Source: Mayamaea pseudoterrestris
Lineage: Eukaryota > Bacillariophyta > Bacillariophyceae > Sellaphorales > Sellaphoraceae
Assembly: GCA_027923505.1 (NCBI GenBank)
Contig: BROI01000004.1
Span: 1,116,001 to 1,180,000 of the forward strand
Direction: 5' to 3'
DNA: 64,000 nucleotides
Position numbers and translations under genes: made by a program. Below, in pieces: positions 20,530-31,463 of the stretch; positions within the stretch are counted from its first letter, which is position 1, and each line of letters begins with the position of its first letter. Below the pieces are notes generated by a model. The model worked only from the letters and a program-made list of their open reading frames with translations, ran no database searches and was not told the DNA's origin.

Positions 20530-20911
20530 CGCGCGCTTGGTTTGCACCTTGGTAGGGGCAGCGACAGAGTTCTCCGTTTCGCAACGCTGCTGGGTCTTTT
20601 TGTTTGACTGTTTCGGTGAATGAGGCAGCGTCAACTATTACAATGGGCATAAAGGTGTTTGTAGGCATTGCATCGTTAGTTCTTGTTGTTGCTGCTGTTG
20701 CTGATTGCTAATGCGCGTGCTCGCTTTTCGCTTTGCACCTTGGTGGAGGCAACGGCAGCGTCCTCCGTTTCGCGGCGCTACCGTGTCTTTTTGTTGGACT
20801 GCTTCCGTAAATGCGGCAGCAGCATTCAGCACAATGAGAATGGATATGGTGTTTGTGGATGTTGCATCGTTAGATGTTGTTGCTGCTTACTGCTGACTGC
20901 GCTTGCTAATG
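20530..20911. repeat. Diverged tandem duplication, two units of about 190 bp
   Basis: Unit 1 (20530-20713) and unit 2 (20714-20911) share blocks in the same order: TTTGCACCTTGGT, CTCCGTTTCGC, GTCTTTTTGTT, TTGCATCGTTAG and TTGCTAATG. Offsets run from 191 to 198 bp because of small indels. On the minus strand both units stay open over much of their length, with Gln-rich residues, but frames differ between units. The block adjoins the truncated end of the copia fragment; whether it belongs to that element or to a disrupted host gene is unclear. Confidence 0.8.
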
Positions 20912-21302
20912 GCTGCCGTCGGATCGGTGGACGGTCATCGGTGATCGGGGAAGCGTCGCCGAGAGTCGAGACCACGTGTCATCTCCTGGGAGCAACAATG
21001 AAGACGAAACACGCCATGACATACTCCTTATCGCGCAACGCGTGCTTGCGGTTGTGAAACATATAGGGGAGTCAAGTCGAACGATCAAAAGACTCCCTGA
21101 AGACACAAGTAAGACACACATTCCGGCAGCGAATCGTGCACGACCGACAAAGTCGGATCGTTACTCCGATACCGGTACGACGTCATGAATGATCGCGCAC
21201 GCCCACAACTAACTGCAACTCTCGTCACATCATCCTCCTCCATCAGTCAGCATCCATCAAAGAATAGAACATAGCATTCCCATATTCGCTTGCTACTGTA
21301 TT
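20912..21302. other. Intergenic stretch before the lumen protein gene
   Basis: Contains short overlapping open frames on both strands (for instance a 70-codon plus-strand frame at 20976-21188) that show no recognisable domain. The last 100 bp probably carry the promoter of the gene at 21303. Confidence 0.4.
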
Positions 21303-21725
21303 ATGCGCTGCTTTATTCTCACATTCGCCATGTCGTCACTGCATTGCGTATCTGGCCTTGCCATTTTGCCGACGCGTCGCGAGGCACTGGCCTCCATGTT
21401 CGTTTCGACGGCTGCAGCTACCTTGATTCCAAACACGGCCAACGCCGCAAACGCCGATTGCTACAAGGACTGCTATTCCAACTGCCAACAGATTGCTCCC
21501 AACAATGGCGACTACTGCCAAACGACGTGTCAAGACTACTGCAACCAAGACGATCGTACGGATGGACTGTCGGGATCAGTTTCCAACACTGGCGGCGAAG
21601 TCGGCATTTTAGGGGGAACCTTTGGGACTGGGACAGTCGTGAAGAACCAAGACAAGCCGCCGGCGGTGAAGATACCGGGACTCGATTTTTTGAGTAATGA
21701 TGGAAAAAAATTGTTGGGATATTAG
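21303..21725 (+). CDS. Small Cys-rich protein with plastid/thylakoid-lumen leader
   Basis: 140 aa, single exon. The N-terminus has a hydrophobic signal stretch (CFILTFAMSSLHCVSGLAI). It is followed by a twin-arginine segment TRREALASMFVSTAAATLI with a likely A-x-A cleavage at TANA, the layout of Tat-imported thylakoid-lumen proteins in secondary plastids. The mature part starts with six cysteines in a symmetric pattern, C-x3-C-x3-C, ten residues, then C-x3-C-x3-C (residues 53-80), which would fold as two disulfide-linked helices. A Gly/Thr-rich tail ends KKLLGY. Function unknown; photosystem assembly or redox roles would fit the location but are inference only. Confidence 0.8.
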   Translation: MRCFILTFAMSSLHCVSGLAILPTRREALASMFVSTAAATLIPNTANAANADCYKDCYSNCQQIAPNNGDYCQTTCQDYCNQDDRTDGLSGSVSNTGGEVGILGGTFGTGTVVKNQDKPPAVKIPGLDFLSNDGKKLLGY

Positions 21726-22033
21726 AAGGACAATAGAATGAAGCATCTTGAGCAAAGTTTATCCTGCATCCGCTCAATTCGATAATTCACTCTTTCAACA
21801 GCGATTGCTCATTCGAATTGTTTTGAGTTTATAGTGTTATATACTCTGTGTAATTATGCGTAGACCGTAGTATACTCGTAATTTCGAACCAAACTGCCCA
21901 CTTTCGAGTACCGTATGCTGTCGCAGCATCACACGACCATTTGGCATGATGGCGATGGCCGATCCATCACAACATTCGGAACTCCTCCTCGACCATGATA
22001 TAAAGGATCGTGGCGAGTAGTCGGCGAGCCATC
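21726..22033. promoter_or_regulatory. Intergenic region with TATA-like element before ankyrin gene
   Basis: About 300 bp. A GATATAAAGG sequence ends about 30 bp before the ATG at 22034 and could be a TATA box. Nothing else recognised. Confidence 0.4.
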
Positions 22034-23290
22034 ATGACGACAGATAATACTTCGGAATACTCGAAGAGTGTTTCGTCAATGAGAAACTTGTCCGGAAGTG
22101 ACAATGATCCAGGCTTCGCACCATTCACCCGAAGCAGCATCAACAATTTGATTCCATTTCCTTCCACAGTATTATCACCCACCGATCGCTTACTCACCTT
22201 GCTGCGGCGCCGCCACTGGGAAGCCGCTTTGGTGCGAATATTAAGTCATGCGCAAGACGTTCGCTTTCGCAACGGTCATCGCGCCACGCCGCTGCACGTG
22301 GCCCTCCATCGCAGGGCGCCGCACACACTCATTGCCATTATTGTGGACGTGTATCCAGTGGCACTCTTGCTGCAGGACGCGCAAGGATGGACGCCGCTGC
22401 ATGTCAATATATTGTATGGGAGTTGCGAAAACACGACTTTGTTGCTCATTCAACGAGGCGGCCCCATGGCGGCGTCGCTGCACGGCTCCTTTGTGGGATC
22501 GCCGCTGCACCTCTTATGTCGGCACGGACCAATGTCCACTATAATACTTCGTGCACTCGTCGAAACGCAACCACTCCAAGTGACGCTTCCAAACGAAACG
22601 GGCATGCTGCCGGCCAACTTGCTCTACAGAGCGTTTGTCAAGCGACACGGCTTGGCGCAGCGAGACAATGTGGAAACGTTGGTGGCGCAGCTCATGGTCA
22701 TGGCCAAGGCAGTATACGGATGCAAGAAGGAATCAACAACTCGCACTGCATCAGTCGTCAACAATAGTAATGACGATTACTCGCTCTTGCATCAGGCGAT
22801 TTTGTTTCAATACCACTACGCGCGAGAAACCAATCTCGTGGGGCATCTACTGGAGCTGCATCCCCATTTGGTGCACGCGCGCGACGACAACGGCCGCAAT
22901 GGCCTTCACGCTGCTTTGAGCGTGGCGCATGATGCGGCGGCAGCAGCGGGAGCGATAGCGGCAAAGTCTACTCTAGTTCCTGTCTCGCATGATCCCCTGC
23001 TTGTTTTGTTGGCGCACGACCCGTTGGCAGCGGCGGAACCTGATCCAGTCACGCGACGATTGCCGCTCTTTACGGCATTGGCGACATGCAATCATCACGG
23101 CAGCAGATTTGCAACGCTGGTGCAGGCCTACCCTGGCGCACTGCTGCTAAAAGATCCAGTGACTGGTTTGCATGCCTATCAACTGGCAGCGGTGGCAAAT
23201 GGAAGCGGTGACGACGATGAACGAGGCAGCAACATTTGTTTGAACACCGTCTTTGAGCTGCTCAAGGCTTGTCCAAGCGTCATTCGTTAA
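22034..23290 (+). CDS. Ankyrin-repeat protein
   Basis: 418 aa from the ATG at 22034 (an in-frame GTG lies 24 bp upstream but has no reason to be used). Ankyrin repeats begin near residue 65: GHRATPLHVALHRRAP, then AQGWTPLHVNILYGSCENTT, then VGSPLHLLCRHGPMST, and later DNGRNGLHAALSVAHDA. The repeats are spaced irregularly, as in the large ankyrin family of diatoms. There is no kinase, transmembrane or signal segment. It is presumably a protein-interaction module; the partner is unknown. Confidence 0.85.
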   Translation: MTTDNTSEYSKSVSSMRNLSGSDNDPGFAPFTRSSINNLIPFPSTVLSPTDRLLTLLRRRHWEAALVRILSHAQDVRFRNGHRATPLHVALHRRAPHTLIAIIVDVYPVALLLQDAQGWTPLHVNILYGSCENTTLLLIQRGGPMAASLHGSFVGSPLHLLCRHGPMSTIILRALVETQPLQVTLPNETGMLPANLLYRAFVKRHGLAQRDNVETLVAQLMVMAKAVYGCKKESTTRTASVVNNSNDDYSLLHQAILFQYHYARETNLVGHLLELHPHLVHARDDNGRNGLHAALSVAHDAAAAAGAIAAKSTLVPVSHDPLLVLLAHDPLAAAEPDPVTRRLPLFTALATCNHHGSRFATLVQAYPGALLLKDPVTGLHAYQLAAVANGSGDDDERGSNICLNTVFELLKACPSVIR

Positions 23291-23478
23291 AGTTGGGAAA
23301 AGGGCATCGCTGGCTCAGTATTGAAGGAATATGCATTCGCATGATTGCCTGGCGAATGTGAGCTCTATTGTTATGGGGTGCGAGACTATCGCCATGACTG
23401 TTCTAACTTGTAGTCAATAAAACATATAGGATAATACAAATCTATCTTACAGTTAGCAATCAAAGTACGTCGTTCTCA

Positions 23479-24321
23479 CTAGTCACCATCATGCTGTTGT
23501 TGTTGCTGCTGCTGCTGCTGCCGCACAATCTTGAGCACCGTGAGTCGCTCGTTGCGCGTTCGTTTCCGCAGCAGCGGCTGGCAGTCGAGCTGGTAGTCAC
23601 GTGCCAATTGCTGCGCCAGCTCACAAGGTAAATTGTCATCCACCGTGACCAAATAGGCGCAGCCACGTTCGTGCAAGAGTCGCGCCAACTGAGGAATGGC
23701 TCGATCAATCACTAGTCGTCCATCTACGCCACCGGCCCAGGATGCGGCAATGCCATTAGTGTTCACTTCATCGTTGGAGGTCGGCACATACGGGGGATTG
23801 AAGATGATCACGTGCACCATGCCAGCCAGTCGCTGCAGCAGCGGGCCCGCCAAGTCGCAGTGAATGGTTTCGAAGCAATCGTCTCGCATGACTTTGTTGG
23901 CTCGCGCCGTCCTGACGGTAATTTCCAGCGCCGCGCGATTAATGTCCGTGACGAACGACATGATTGATAATGTTGACTCGTCGTTGCCTTGTCCATGTCG
24001 CCGCCGCCGATTCAGCAATTCTTGGCGCACGTAGACCGACGCGACGCCGGAACCACTGCCAATCTCCAATACAATCATGGGCGAATTCGCCAAATGGTCA
24101 AAGCAACCAATATCTATATCATGCTTCAGCGCATCCAGTAGCAAAAAGGTATCGGCCGCCGGCTCGTACACGTCCTGGTAGTCGTCGAGGCAAAGGTGGT
24201 TTAGGTGCGGCATGGTGGCTGGTGACATAGTCTTGGCGCGCGACTCGGCTTGTTCATCCAGTTGCTTCCAATCAGCCGACGGCTGATAGTCGCGGGTTGG
24301 TAGCTGGTGGAATTCTGACAT
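23479..24321 (-). CDS. N6AMT1: HemK-family methyltransferase, N6AMT1/Mtq2-like
   Basis: 280 aa, single exon. The order of motifs is that of the eukaryotic release-factor eRF1 glutamine methyltransferase. An N-terminal DVYEPAADTFLLLDAL leads into SAM-binding LEIGSGSGVASVYV (about 85-98), acidic VTDINRAALEITVRTA and catalytic FNPPYVPT (NPPY 175-178). Then come SWAGGVDGRLVIDRAIPQL and the final sheet. In the family it methylates the Gln of the GGQ motif of eRF1 with a Trm112 partner in the cytosol. A nine-Gln tail encoded by CAG/CAA repeats follows the conserved fold. It shares a 237-bp promoter region with the exchanger gene. Confidence 0.93.
   Translation of the reverse strand: MSEFHQLPTRDYQPSADWKQLDEQAESRAKTMSPATMPHLNHLCLDDYQDVYEPAADTFLLLDALKHDIDIGCFDHLANSPMIVLEIGSGSGVASVYVRQELLNRRRRHGQGNDESTLSIMSFVTDINRAALEITVRTARANKVMRDDCFETIHCDLAGPLLQRLAGMVHVIIFNPPYVPTSNDEVNTNGIAASWAGGVDGRLVIDRAIPQLARLLHERGCAYLVTVDDNLPCELAQQLARDYQLDCQPLLRKRTRNERLTVLKIVRQQQQQQQQQHDGD
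23493..23522. repeat. Trinucleotide repeat coding for C-terminal poly-Gln
   Basis: GTT/GCT repeats on the plus strand, read as CAG/CAA on the minus strand, giving about nine consecutive Gln codons just before the methyltransferase stop. Confidence 0.9.
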
Positions 24322-24558
24322 ATAGTTTGTTCTGCTGGCTGCCTTCGAAGTGTAACGTGTTCACTTGGGCGACAACGAACAAAATGGATCGAATGGATCG
24401 ACTGTCACGCATCGTACCGGTACTAAAAAGGTGTCGCATGCGACATGCGTGCGATCTTATGGTGCGGATCTCAACACAACATCCTTCCATTGGCATTCGT
24501 TACGAAAAGGGAGAAGAGGCCTTGCATTTGAGAGGAGTCGTTCGTTCTTGCTAGCAGT
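24322..24558. promoter_or_regulatory. Divergent promoter, methyltransferase / exchanger
   Basis: 237 bp between two divergent ATGs. No TATA-like element or repeated site was identified. Confidence 0.35.
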
Positions 24559-26536
24559 ATGATTGGACCAACCATTGTAAGATAAACAATGACACCTGAG
24601 TTTGGATTATGTTATTGAAACCTTGGCGCTCCTCTGACTCATCGTCTCTCATCCTTCATTCACCTCATTTACACATAGGAACCATCCGAGGTTGGATTGA
24701 CGGGCCTCGTCTGGCTCTTTTTCAGCTATGGATACGTGTTGTATCAAGCGAGTAACTTGATCTCCGAAGGATCCGAGCTACTGCTGCTCGTTCCGTCGCT
24801 GGCAGGTGCGTGCGAGATGCGTTTGCGGTCTGTAAATTGTGATTGTTCTCCTTGCGGATTGGATTGACTCATTATCATTATAAAAATAACATTCATTCAT
24901 TCATTCATTCATGTTTTTCTGTTACAGGACTCGTGGGAGGCGTCGTGCTGCCGCTGCTGGGCGCCGTGCCCGACGGCGCCATTATTCTCTTTAGCGGCCT
25001 CGGCGACTATGAAACGGCGCAGGAAACGCTCAGCGTGGGCGTCGGAGCGCTGGCGGGATCAACAATCATGTTGCTGACGGTGCCCTTTGGTTTGAGCATT
25101 TACGGTGGACGCGTCGATCTGGATGCAACTACTGGTGTTCCAAACTACTTTGGCAAACCCAAGTTAACGCCCAAAGACTCGTTAAAGGAGCGTCTGCATG
25201 GATCCGGTGTCACGGTCACGCAGGCGGTGAGTCATTCGGGCATCATCATGATGCTGACCACGATTCCGTACTTTGTCATTCAAGTGCCGGCGCTGTTCAT
25301 GCATGGATCGACCAAGTCAGTTGGTGCGGGTGAACACTGGTGGTCGTTTGTTGGTTTGTTGGTGTGCATTACTGGCTTGGTGTTTTACATGCGCCTGCAG
25401 TTGCGCATTTCCAAGGAGGGTGAAGATCAGGGCAAGCGGATTGCGACGGTCAAAAAGCTACTCAAGGAGGGTCAGATCAGTTTGAGTGGCGCCGTCGCGG
25501 CCAAGCTACGCGAGGAGGAGGCGCATTTGGCGGGAGCCGACGCGACGGAGTACCAATCGCTCAAGAACCGCGACAGCAGGTATCCGTCGCCGGCGATTGC
25601 CAAGTATTTGAAAGAGATTCTAGCGGATGCCTTTCACATGTACGACAAGAATGGCAATGGGGAGTTGGATGTTTACGAGTGTTTTGTGTTTTTTCGTGAT
25701 TTCAATGAGAATATTCAAGAAGAGTAAGTACTTTGAATTGATAGGCTATAACCGAAATATCGTCACGGCCTTATAAATGCTCATCATCTATATTGCGCAG
25801 CGAAATGAAGTCCTTGTTCGCACGGTACGATACGGACAATAGCGGTTTCATCTCTCTGGACGAATTTATCGGACTAGCATACGCGATTATCAAGTCACAA
25901 GACACGGGGCACACGGATATGGACGGTCATCACGTTCGCAGACCGAGCTATACCGCCGGTACCACCATTGCGCGAAACGCCTTGGACGATAATGCTGATG
26001 ACGCGGAGGAAGAAGAAATGCCTGAAGAGTTCACCCACTTGACGCCCGACGAACAGCAGGCGGCAATCAAACGAAAGGCCTTCATCATGCTTGCTCTTGG
26101 TACCTTTCTGGTCATGCTATTTTCGGATCCCATGGTGGATGTCATGCAAGAGATTGCAAACAGGGCCCATCTGTCTTCCTTCTACGTCAGCTTTTGCTTA
26201 GCGCCACTTGCCAGCAATGCGAGTGAACTTATAAGTTCAATGTACTATGCAAGCAAGAAGACGAGAAAGACAATCACCGTCTCGCTCAGTACCTTGTGCG
26301 GAGCTGCGTCGCTCAACAACACGTTTTGCCTTTCCATTTTCTTCTTTCTCATCTACTTTCGGGGCCTGGCTTGGCAGTACTCAGCGGAGACGCTTTCGAT
26401 TGTCGTCGTTGAGTTAATCATGGGCTTTATGGTTCAGCAAAAGACTTTGACCTTGGCGAATGGGCTATTCATCATGGCGATCTTTCCACTTAGTTTGGTA
26501 CTTGTTGCTACGATGGAGCATTTCGGTTTTGACTGA
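24559..26536 (+). CDS. EF-hand Na+/Ca2+ exchanger-like membrane antiporter, four exons
   Basis: Exons are 24559-24576 (six codons, MIGPTI), 24679-24805, 24928-25723 and 25801-26536. All introns are GT-AG, with phases 0, 1 and 2. The product is 558 aa. The N-terminal half carries the first alpha-repeat (GAVPDGAIILFSGLG, later GALAGSTIMLLTVPFG) and further membrane helices. A cytosolic loop holds two EF-hands: DKNGNGELDVYE (about 288-299) and DTDNSGFISLDE (about 324-335), split by the third intron. The C-terminal half has the second alpha-repeat (APLASNASELISSMYYASK) and GAASLNNTFCLSIFFFLIY. The layout matches plant NCL-type exchangers, which export or sequester Ca2+ and sense it through EF-hands. 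The substrate cannot be fixed by sequence alone. Confidence 0.9.
24891..24912. repeat. ATTC microsatellite in intron 2 of the exchanger
   Basis: About five and a half tandem ATTC units directly upstream of the pyrimidine-rich acceptor of intron 2. Confidence 0.95.
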
Positions 26537-26648
26537 GCAATAACGCACGAGCGGATCAATTTACGAATGTGCTAAATTAAAGGCTAAATAATAAATGAGA
26601 ATTTGCTGAACACAGGTTTATTACATATATTAATTGAAACGGGGTTTC

Positions 26649-29600
26649 CTAGTGGAACTCGGTCGGCTTTGTCCAAGCGTCTGTCTCTTTCTCACTCTTG
26701 TAATGCTCGAAAAGTGTCGTTGGCTCGAGGGAGATGGACTTTTCGTAGTCATGCATGTAGATCGCATCAGTGAACATTTTAACTAGGTTCATATTGGTCA
26801 AAAGTGGAACGCCAAAGTCAACGGCGCTGCGGCGCATCTGGTAATTGTCCTCAAGCTGTGTGGACTTGTGAGTCGGGATGTTGATAACCAAGCCAATCTC
26901 ATCTGCCTTAATCAAGTCGACGGCACCGGGCTCGGAGGCGCCAGTTTCGGTAGGGTAGGAGACAACAGTGCATGGGACGCGGTTTCGTTCCAAGACGGCC
27001 GCAGTCTTTCGCGTTGCCATGAGCTCATAACCGAGCTCGTGAAGTTGCCATGCGCAGTGAGTAAACTCGTCTTGTAGTTCCTCCTGCACCGACACCAAGA
27101 TCTTCTTCTTGCCTCCGTGATTCGGAAGCTTCATGTTTGTGGAGAGCAGAGCCTTCAAGAAAGCCTCCTCCTTGTTCCTGCCAAAGCAAGCAACTTCCCC
27201 AGTCGATGCCATCTCTACTCCAAGAACCGGATCAGATCCACGCAGCCGAGTGAATGAAAACATGGGTGCCTTGACGCCAACGAAACCGCTTGGACGATTG
27301 GTAGTGTCCAAAGTTGGCAGGTTCATGTCCTTGGTGTCATGCCCTACCATAGCTTTCGTCGCCGCCTCGATGAAATCAACACCCATGGTCTTGGAAACGA
27401 AAGGAAACGACCGCGACGCCCGGACATTGCACTCGATGCACATAATATCAGTGCCTTTGGCAACGAACTGAATGTTGACTGGGCCAGTAATGTTTAAGCG
27501 TTTAACGATCTTTCGTGAGGCGTCACGGACGCGTTCCTTCGTGTAAGCCGACAGGGTGTATGGCGGAAGAACCAGCGTCGCATCTCCAGAGTGAACCCCA
27601 GCGTTCTCGATATGCTCATGGATCGCAGCAGCAACCAGCTCTCCATCTTTACCAACTCCATCCATCTCAATCTCTACAGCTCCTTGAATGAAGTCAGAGA
27701 TGACAACTGGGTGATCCTGCGAGACATCTGCAGCCTCTTCAAGGCATTCACGGAGCATCTCATCACTGTATGCGACGTTCATGGCAGCCCCACTAAGGAC
27801 ATATGAAGGACGGACGAGAACAGGGTAGCCAACTTCCTTGGCAAACTCCAACGCACTGTCAGTGCTGGTCAGTTCACGCCAGCGAGGCTGCTGCACACCA
27901 ATTTCATCAATCATGTCGGAAAACCTGAATCGATCTTCAGCATTGTCAATCATATCCGCAGGGGTTCCGAGAAGCTTCGCACCAGCCTTGTGCAAGGGAA
28001 TTGCGAGGCCATTCGGAATTTGCCCACCGACGCTGACAACAATGCCATCAGACTTGTCGCGGTTGTAGATGTCGAGAACGCGTTCGCGGCTGAGTTCCTC
28101 AAAGTACATGCGATCGCACTCATCATAATCAGTCGACACCGTCTCAGGGTTGTAATTGATCATGGTCGATTTCAGACCAAGCTTACGCAACGTTCGGATG
28201 CAACTAACACCGCACCAGTCGAATTCGATCGAAGAACCGATTCTGTACGCCCCACTTCCAATGACAATAACTCCTCCATTAGCTGGCTCCACATCATCTT
28301 CCTGACCATGGTACGTCATATAAAGATAGTTGGTGGCGGCAGGGTATTCAGCAGCGAGAGTATCAATCTGCTTGGTTGAAGGCGTAATTCCGTAACCAAT
28401 ACGCTTGTTGCGAACATCATCTTCGGTTGCACCACCAACGACAGCAGCAGCAATCTGCTTGTCGGAGTATCCCATCTTCTTAGCTTCCGCCATGAGCTCG
28501 TGCGACATGTCTGCGAGAGAAACTTGCTCAATCTTCTTTCCGGACTTGACGATCGCCTCGAGACGACGGAGGAACCAGTGGTCAATCTTTGACATGTCGT
28601 GAAGCTCGTCTACAGTGAAGATATTCTCGTGCATAGCCTGAGCAATCGCGTAAATGCGTTGGTCAGTCGGCTTGGTCATTTCCCTAGCAATCTCTTCCTT
28701 TGTAAACTTTTGCTTCGGACTGAAACCCTTGACGGAAGGATCAACCATGCGCAGTGCCTTCTGAATAGACTCTTCCATTGTGCGACCGATACCCATGACT
28801 TCGCCGACACTCTTCATGGCCGACCCGATTTCTCGGTTCACGCCCTCGAACTTGGACATGTCCCAGCGAGGAATCTTCGTGACAATGTAATCCAAAGACG
28901 GCTCAAAGGCTGCGCAAGTCTTTTTGGTCACAGAATTAATTACCTCTGTCATTGGAATACCGAGGCAAAGTTTGGCAGCAACGAATGCAAGCGGGTATCC
29001 TGTTGCCTTGGAAGCGAGTGCCGAAGAACGTGAAAGACGAGCGTTGACTTCAATAATGGCATACTCCAAGGACGTCGGGTGAAGGGCATACTGAATGTTG
29101 CACTCTCCAACGATACCGAGATGACGAACAACCTTGATGGCAGTCTCGCGAAGCATGTGGTACTCTTCGTTGCTCAATGTTTGCGACGGTGCCATGACGA
29201 TGCTGTCGCCCGTGTGGATTCCGAGTGGATCAAAATTCTCCATGTTGCAGACAGTCACGCAGTTGTCGTGCGTATCGCGAACGACCTCATATTCAACTTC
29301 TTTCCATCCCAACATGCTCTTCTCGACAAGAATTTGTGGTGACACGGAAAGTGCCTTGCCAGCCATGTCCCGCAAATGCTCCTCGTCGGTGCAAATACCA
29401 CTGCCTAGTCCACCAAGAGCAAAGGCTGAGCGAATCATGAGCGGGTATCCAATCTTCTTGGCATGTTCGACAGCACCGTCAATTGATGTCGTAGTGTATG
29501 ACTCGGCAATCTTTTCGTTAATCTCGTTCAGCTTGTCGGAAAACAATTGACGATCCTCCGTATAGTTGACAGCTTCAATCGAAGTTCCTAGAACCTCGAC

Positions 29601-31463
29601 GCCGTACTTTTCAAATGTGCCAGCAAAGTACATTTCAACGGCGCAGTTCAGCGCCGTCTGTCCACCCATGGAGACAATGATACCGTCGGGCTTTTCGCGC
29701 TTGATCACTTCCTCGACAAAGTCAGGAGTGACTGGCAGGAAGAATACATGATCCGCCATGGCTTCCGACTTGTCATCCGTGTTCGTCTGTACCGAGGCAA
29801 TGTTGGGGTTCATAAGAACAACCTCAAGTCCCTCCTCCTTCAAAGCCTAAAAAGATAGAGAGAATGAACGAATGAGAATCAGTAAATATGTCAATTGTTC
29901 ATCGACGTCGTCCATGACATATTCCATCCATGTGCTGTGCTTACCTTGATGGCTTGTCCACCCGAGTAGTCAAACTCTCCAGCCTGCCCAATCGACGTTC
30001 CACCCGATCCCAGCAGTAGTACCTTCTTCACATTGGGTCGCGGCGGAGCCTGCTTGCGGACGGGAAAGCGAATCTTGTCGAGCGGCTTGTCCATGGCTTC
30101 CAGAAACGTGTCAAACATAAACTCCGTGTCGACTGGGCCACACGCCGCTTCGGGGTGAAACTGCGCCGTAAAGTACGGGCGCGACTGATGCGCAATACCT
30201 TCGTTCGATCCATCATTGGCGTTGGTGAAAAGAGTCTTCCAGCCGGGCTTTAACGTGGAGCAGTCAATGTGGTAGCCGTGATTCTGCGGCGTAATGTAAC
30301 ACTCCTTGGTCTGGTGGTTAATGACAGGTTGGTTCTGTCCGCGGTTGCCAAAGGGCAGCTTCTTGGCGATACCTCCAGCGGCCAGTCCAATGAGCTGGTT
30401 TCCCATGCAAATACCAAAGATTGGCTTGACTTCATCCTCGGGGCACGTAATCACCTTTTCAAGCTCCTCAATCGTCTTGGTGTTCATGGTTGGATCGCCT
30501 GGTCCATTACTCAAGAATAAACCATCATACTTGTGCAGTTCCATCGCAAACGGATAGTCCCATGGCACAACGGTAAGCTCCACGTTGCGCTTGCACAATT
30601 GACGAATGATATTATACTTCATACCCATGTCAACCGCCAAGACGCGGTGCTTGTTCCCCTTGCCGTACACCACTGGCTCCTTGACACTGACAGCATTCAC
30701 CAAATGCGTCGCATTCGGATCGACCATGTTGGCAAAATCCGGCGGCCCCGCGTTCAAATCCACTTCAATTCGCCCGAGCATGGCTCCCTTTTCGCGAATG
30801 CGCTTGGTGAGCATGCGCGTGTCAATATTCGACAAGCCTGGAATGTTTTCCTCCTTGAGCCAGTCGCCGAGACTACTGGCAGCGTTCCAGTGCGAGTACA
30901 TGTACGAGTAGTCTTGCACAATGAGACCAGTGGCGTGAATGCGGTTCGATTCAAAGTATTTTGGTAAACCGTACGGGTCGAGGACTTTGCGGTCGGGGAC
31001 GCCGTAGTTGCCAACCATGGGTGATGTGAGACACACCATTTGGCCTTCGTAGGAGGGATCTGTCAAAGTTTCGGGGTAGCCGACCATGCCAGTGGTAAAG
31101 ACGACCTGAGTAAAAGAGAGGCGATGGATGAATTGCGTGTCAGAAAGTCAGCGCCAATCGACGGCAGATGATGCGATCGGAGCGTCAGCCTCTCGCGCTC
31201 TCACAACAACCATTTATAAGAACCAATCTCACTCTTTTTCAAACAATTCCAAGACTACTCACCTCTCCCTCCACGGACGTGTGACTTCCAAACGACAATC
31301 CGGTAAAGGTGGTGCCATCCTCCAAATAAAGCTTGGCGAGCGCCGTCGGCGGACCAACGTTGTCGCCGGATTGCGTGGCCAAGGCTCTCGACGACAACCC
31401 AACTGAATGATGACGACCAACAGCGCGAGGCATGCCGCGGTAAAAGTATTTCAGCATGGTCAT
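26649..31463 (-). CDS. CPS: Glutamine-dependent carbamoyl-phosphate synthase (fused, mitochondrial type)
   Basis: Exons are 31463-31263, 31105-29945 and 29846-26649; introns of 157 and 98 bp are both phase 0. The product is 1519 aa. Starting at the ATG of 31463 gives a basic, hydroxylated leader (MLKYFYRGMPRAVGRHHS) typical of mitochondrial targeting. The small-subunit part ends in a class-I glutaminase with a complete triad: Cys300 in FGICMGNQ, His384 and Glu386 in QFHPEA. The synthetase part has two ATP-grasp halves (SGGTSIGQAGEFDYSGGQAI at the start; GSGAYRIGSSIEFDWCGVSC opening the second) and an allosteric C-terminus. It makes carbamoyl phosphate from bicarbonate, ATP and glutamine. There is no fused aspartate transcarbamylase, which with the leader favours the urea-cycle (CPS III-like) form over the pyrimidine one. 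That assignment is inference. Confidence 0.95.

Noticed and set aside
22010-22033. Upstream GTG start for the ankyrin protein
   Set aside because: A non-ATG start is unlikely in a nuclear gene and an ATG follows 24 bp later; the same reasoning was used for starts at 33538, 31559, 15903 and 41168.
24889-24912. ATTC repeat as a possible telomere-like or CRISPR-like array
   Set aside because: Simple microsatellite inside an intron; no spacers, and eukaryotic context.
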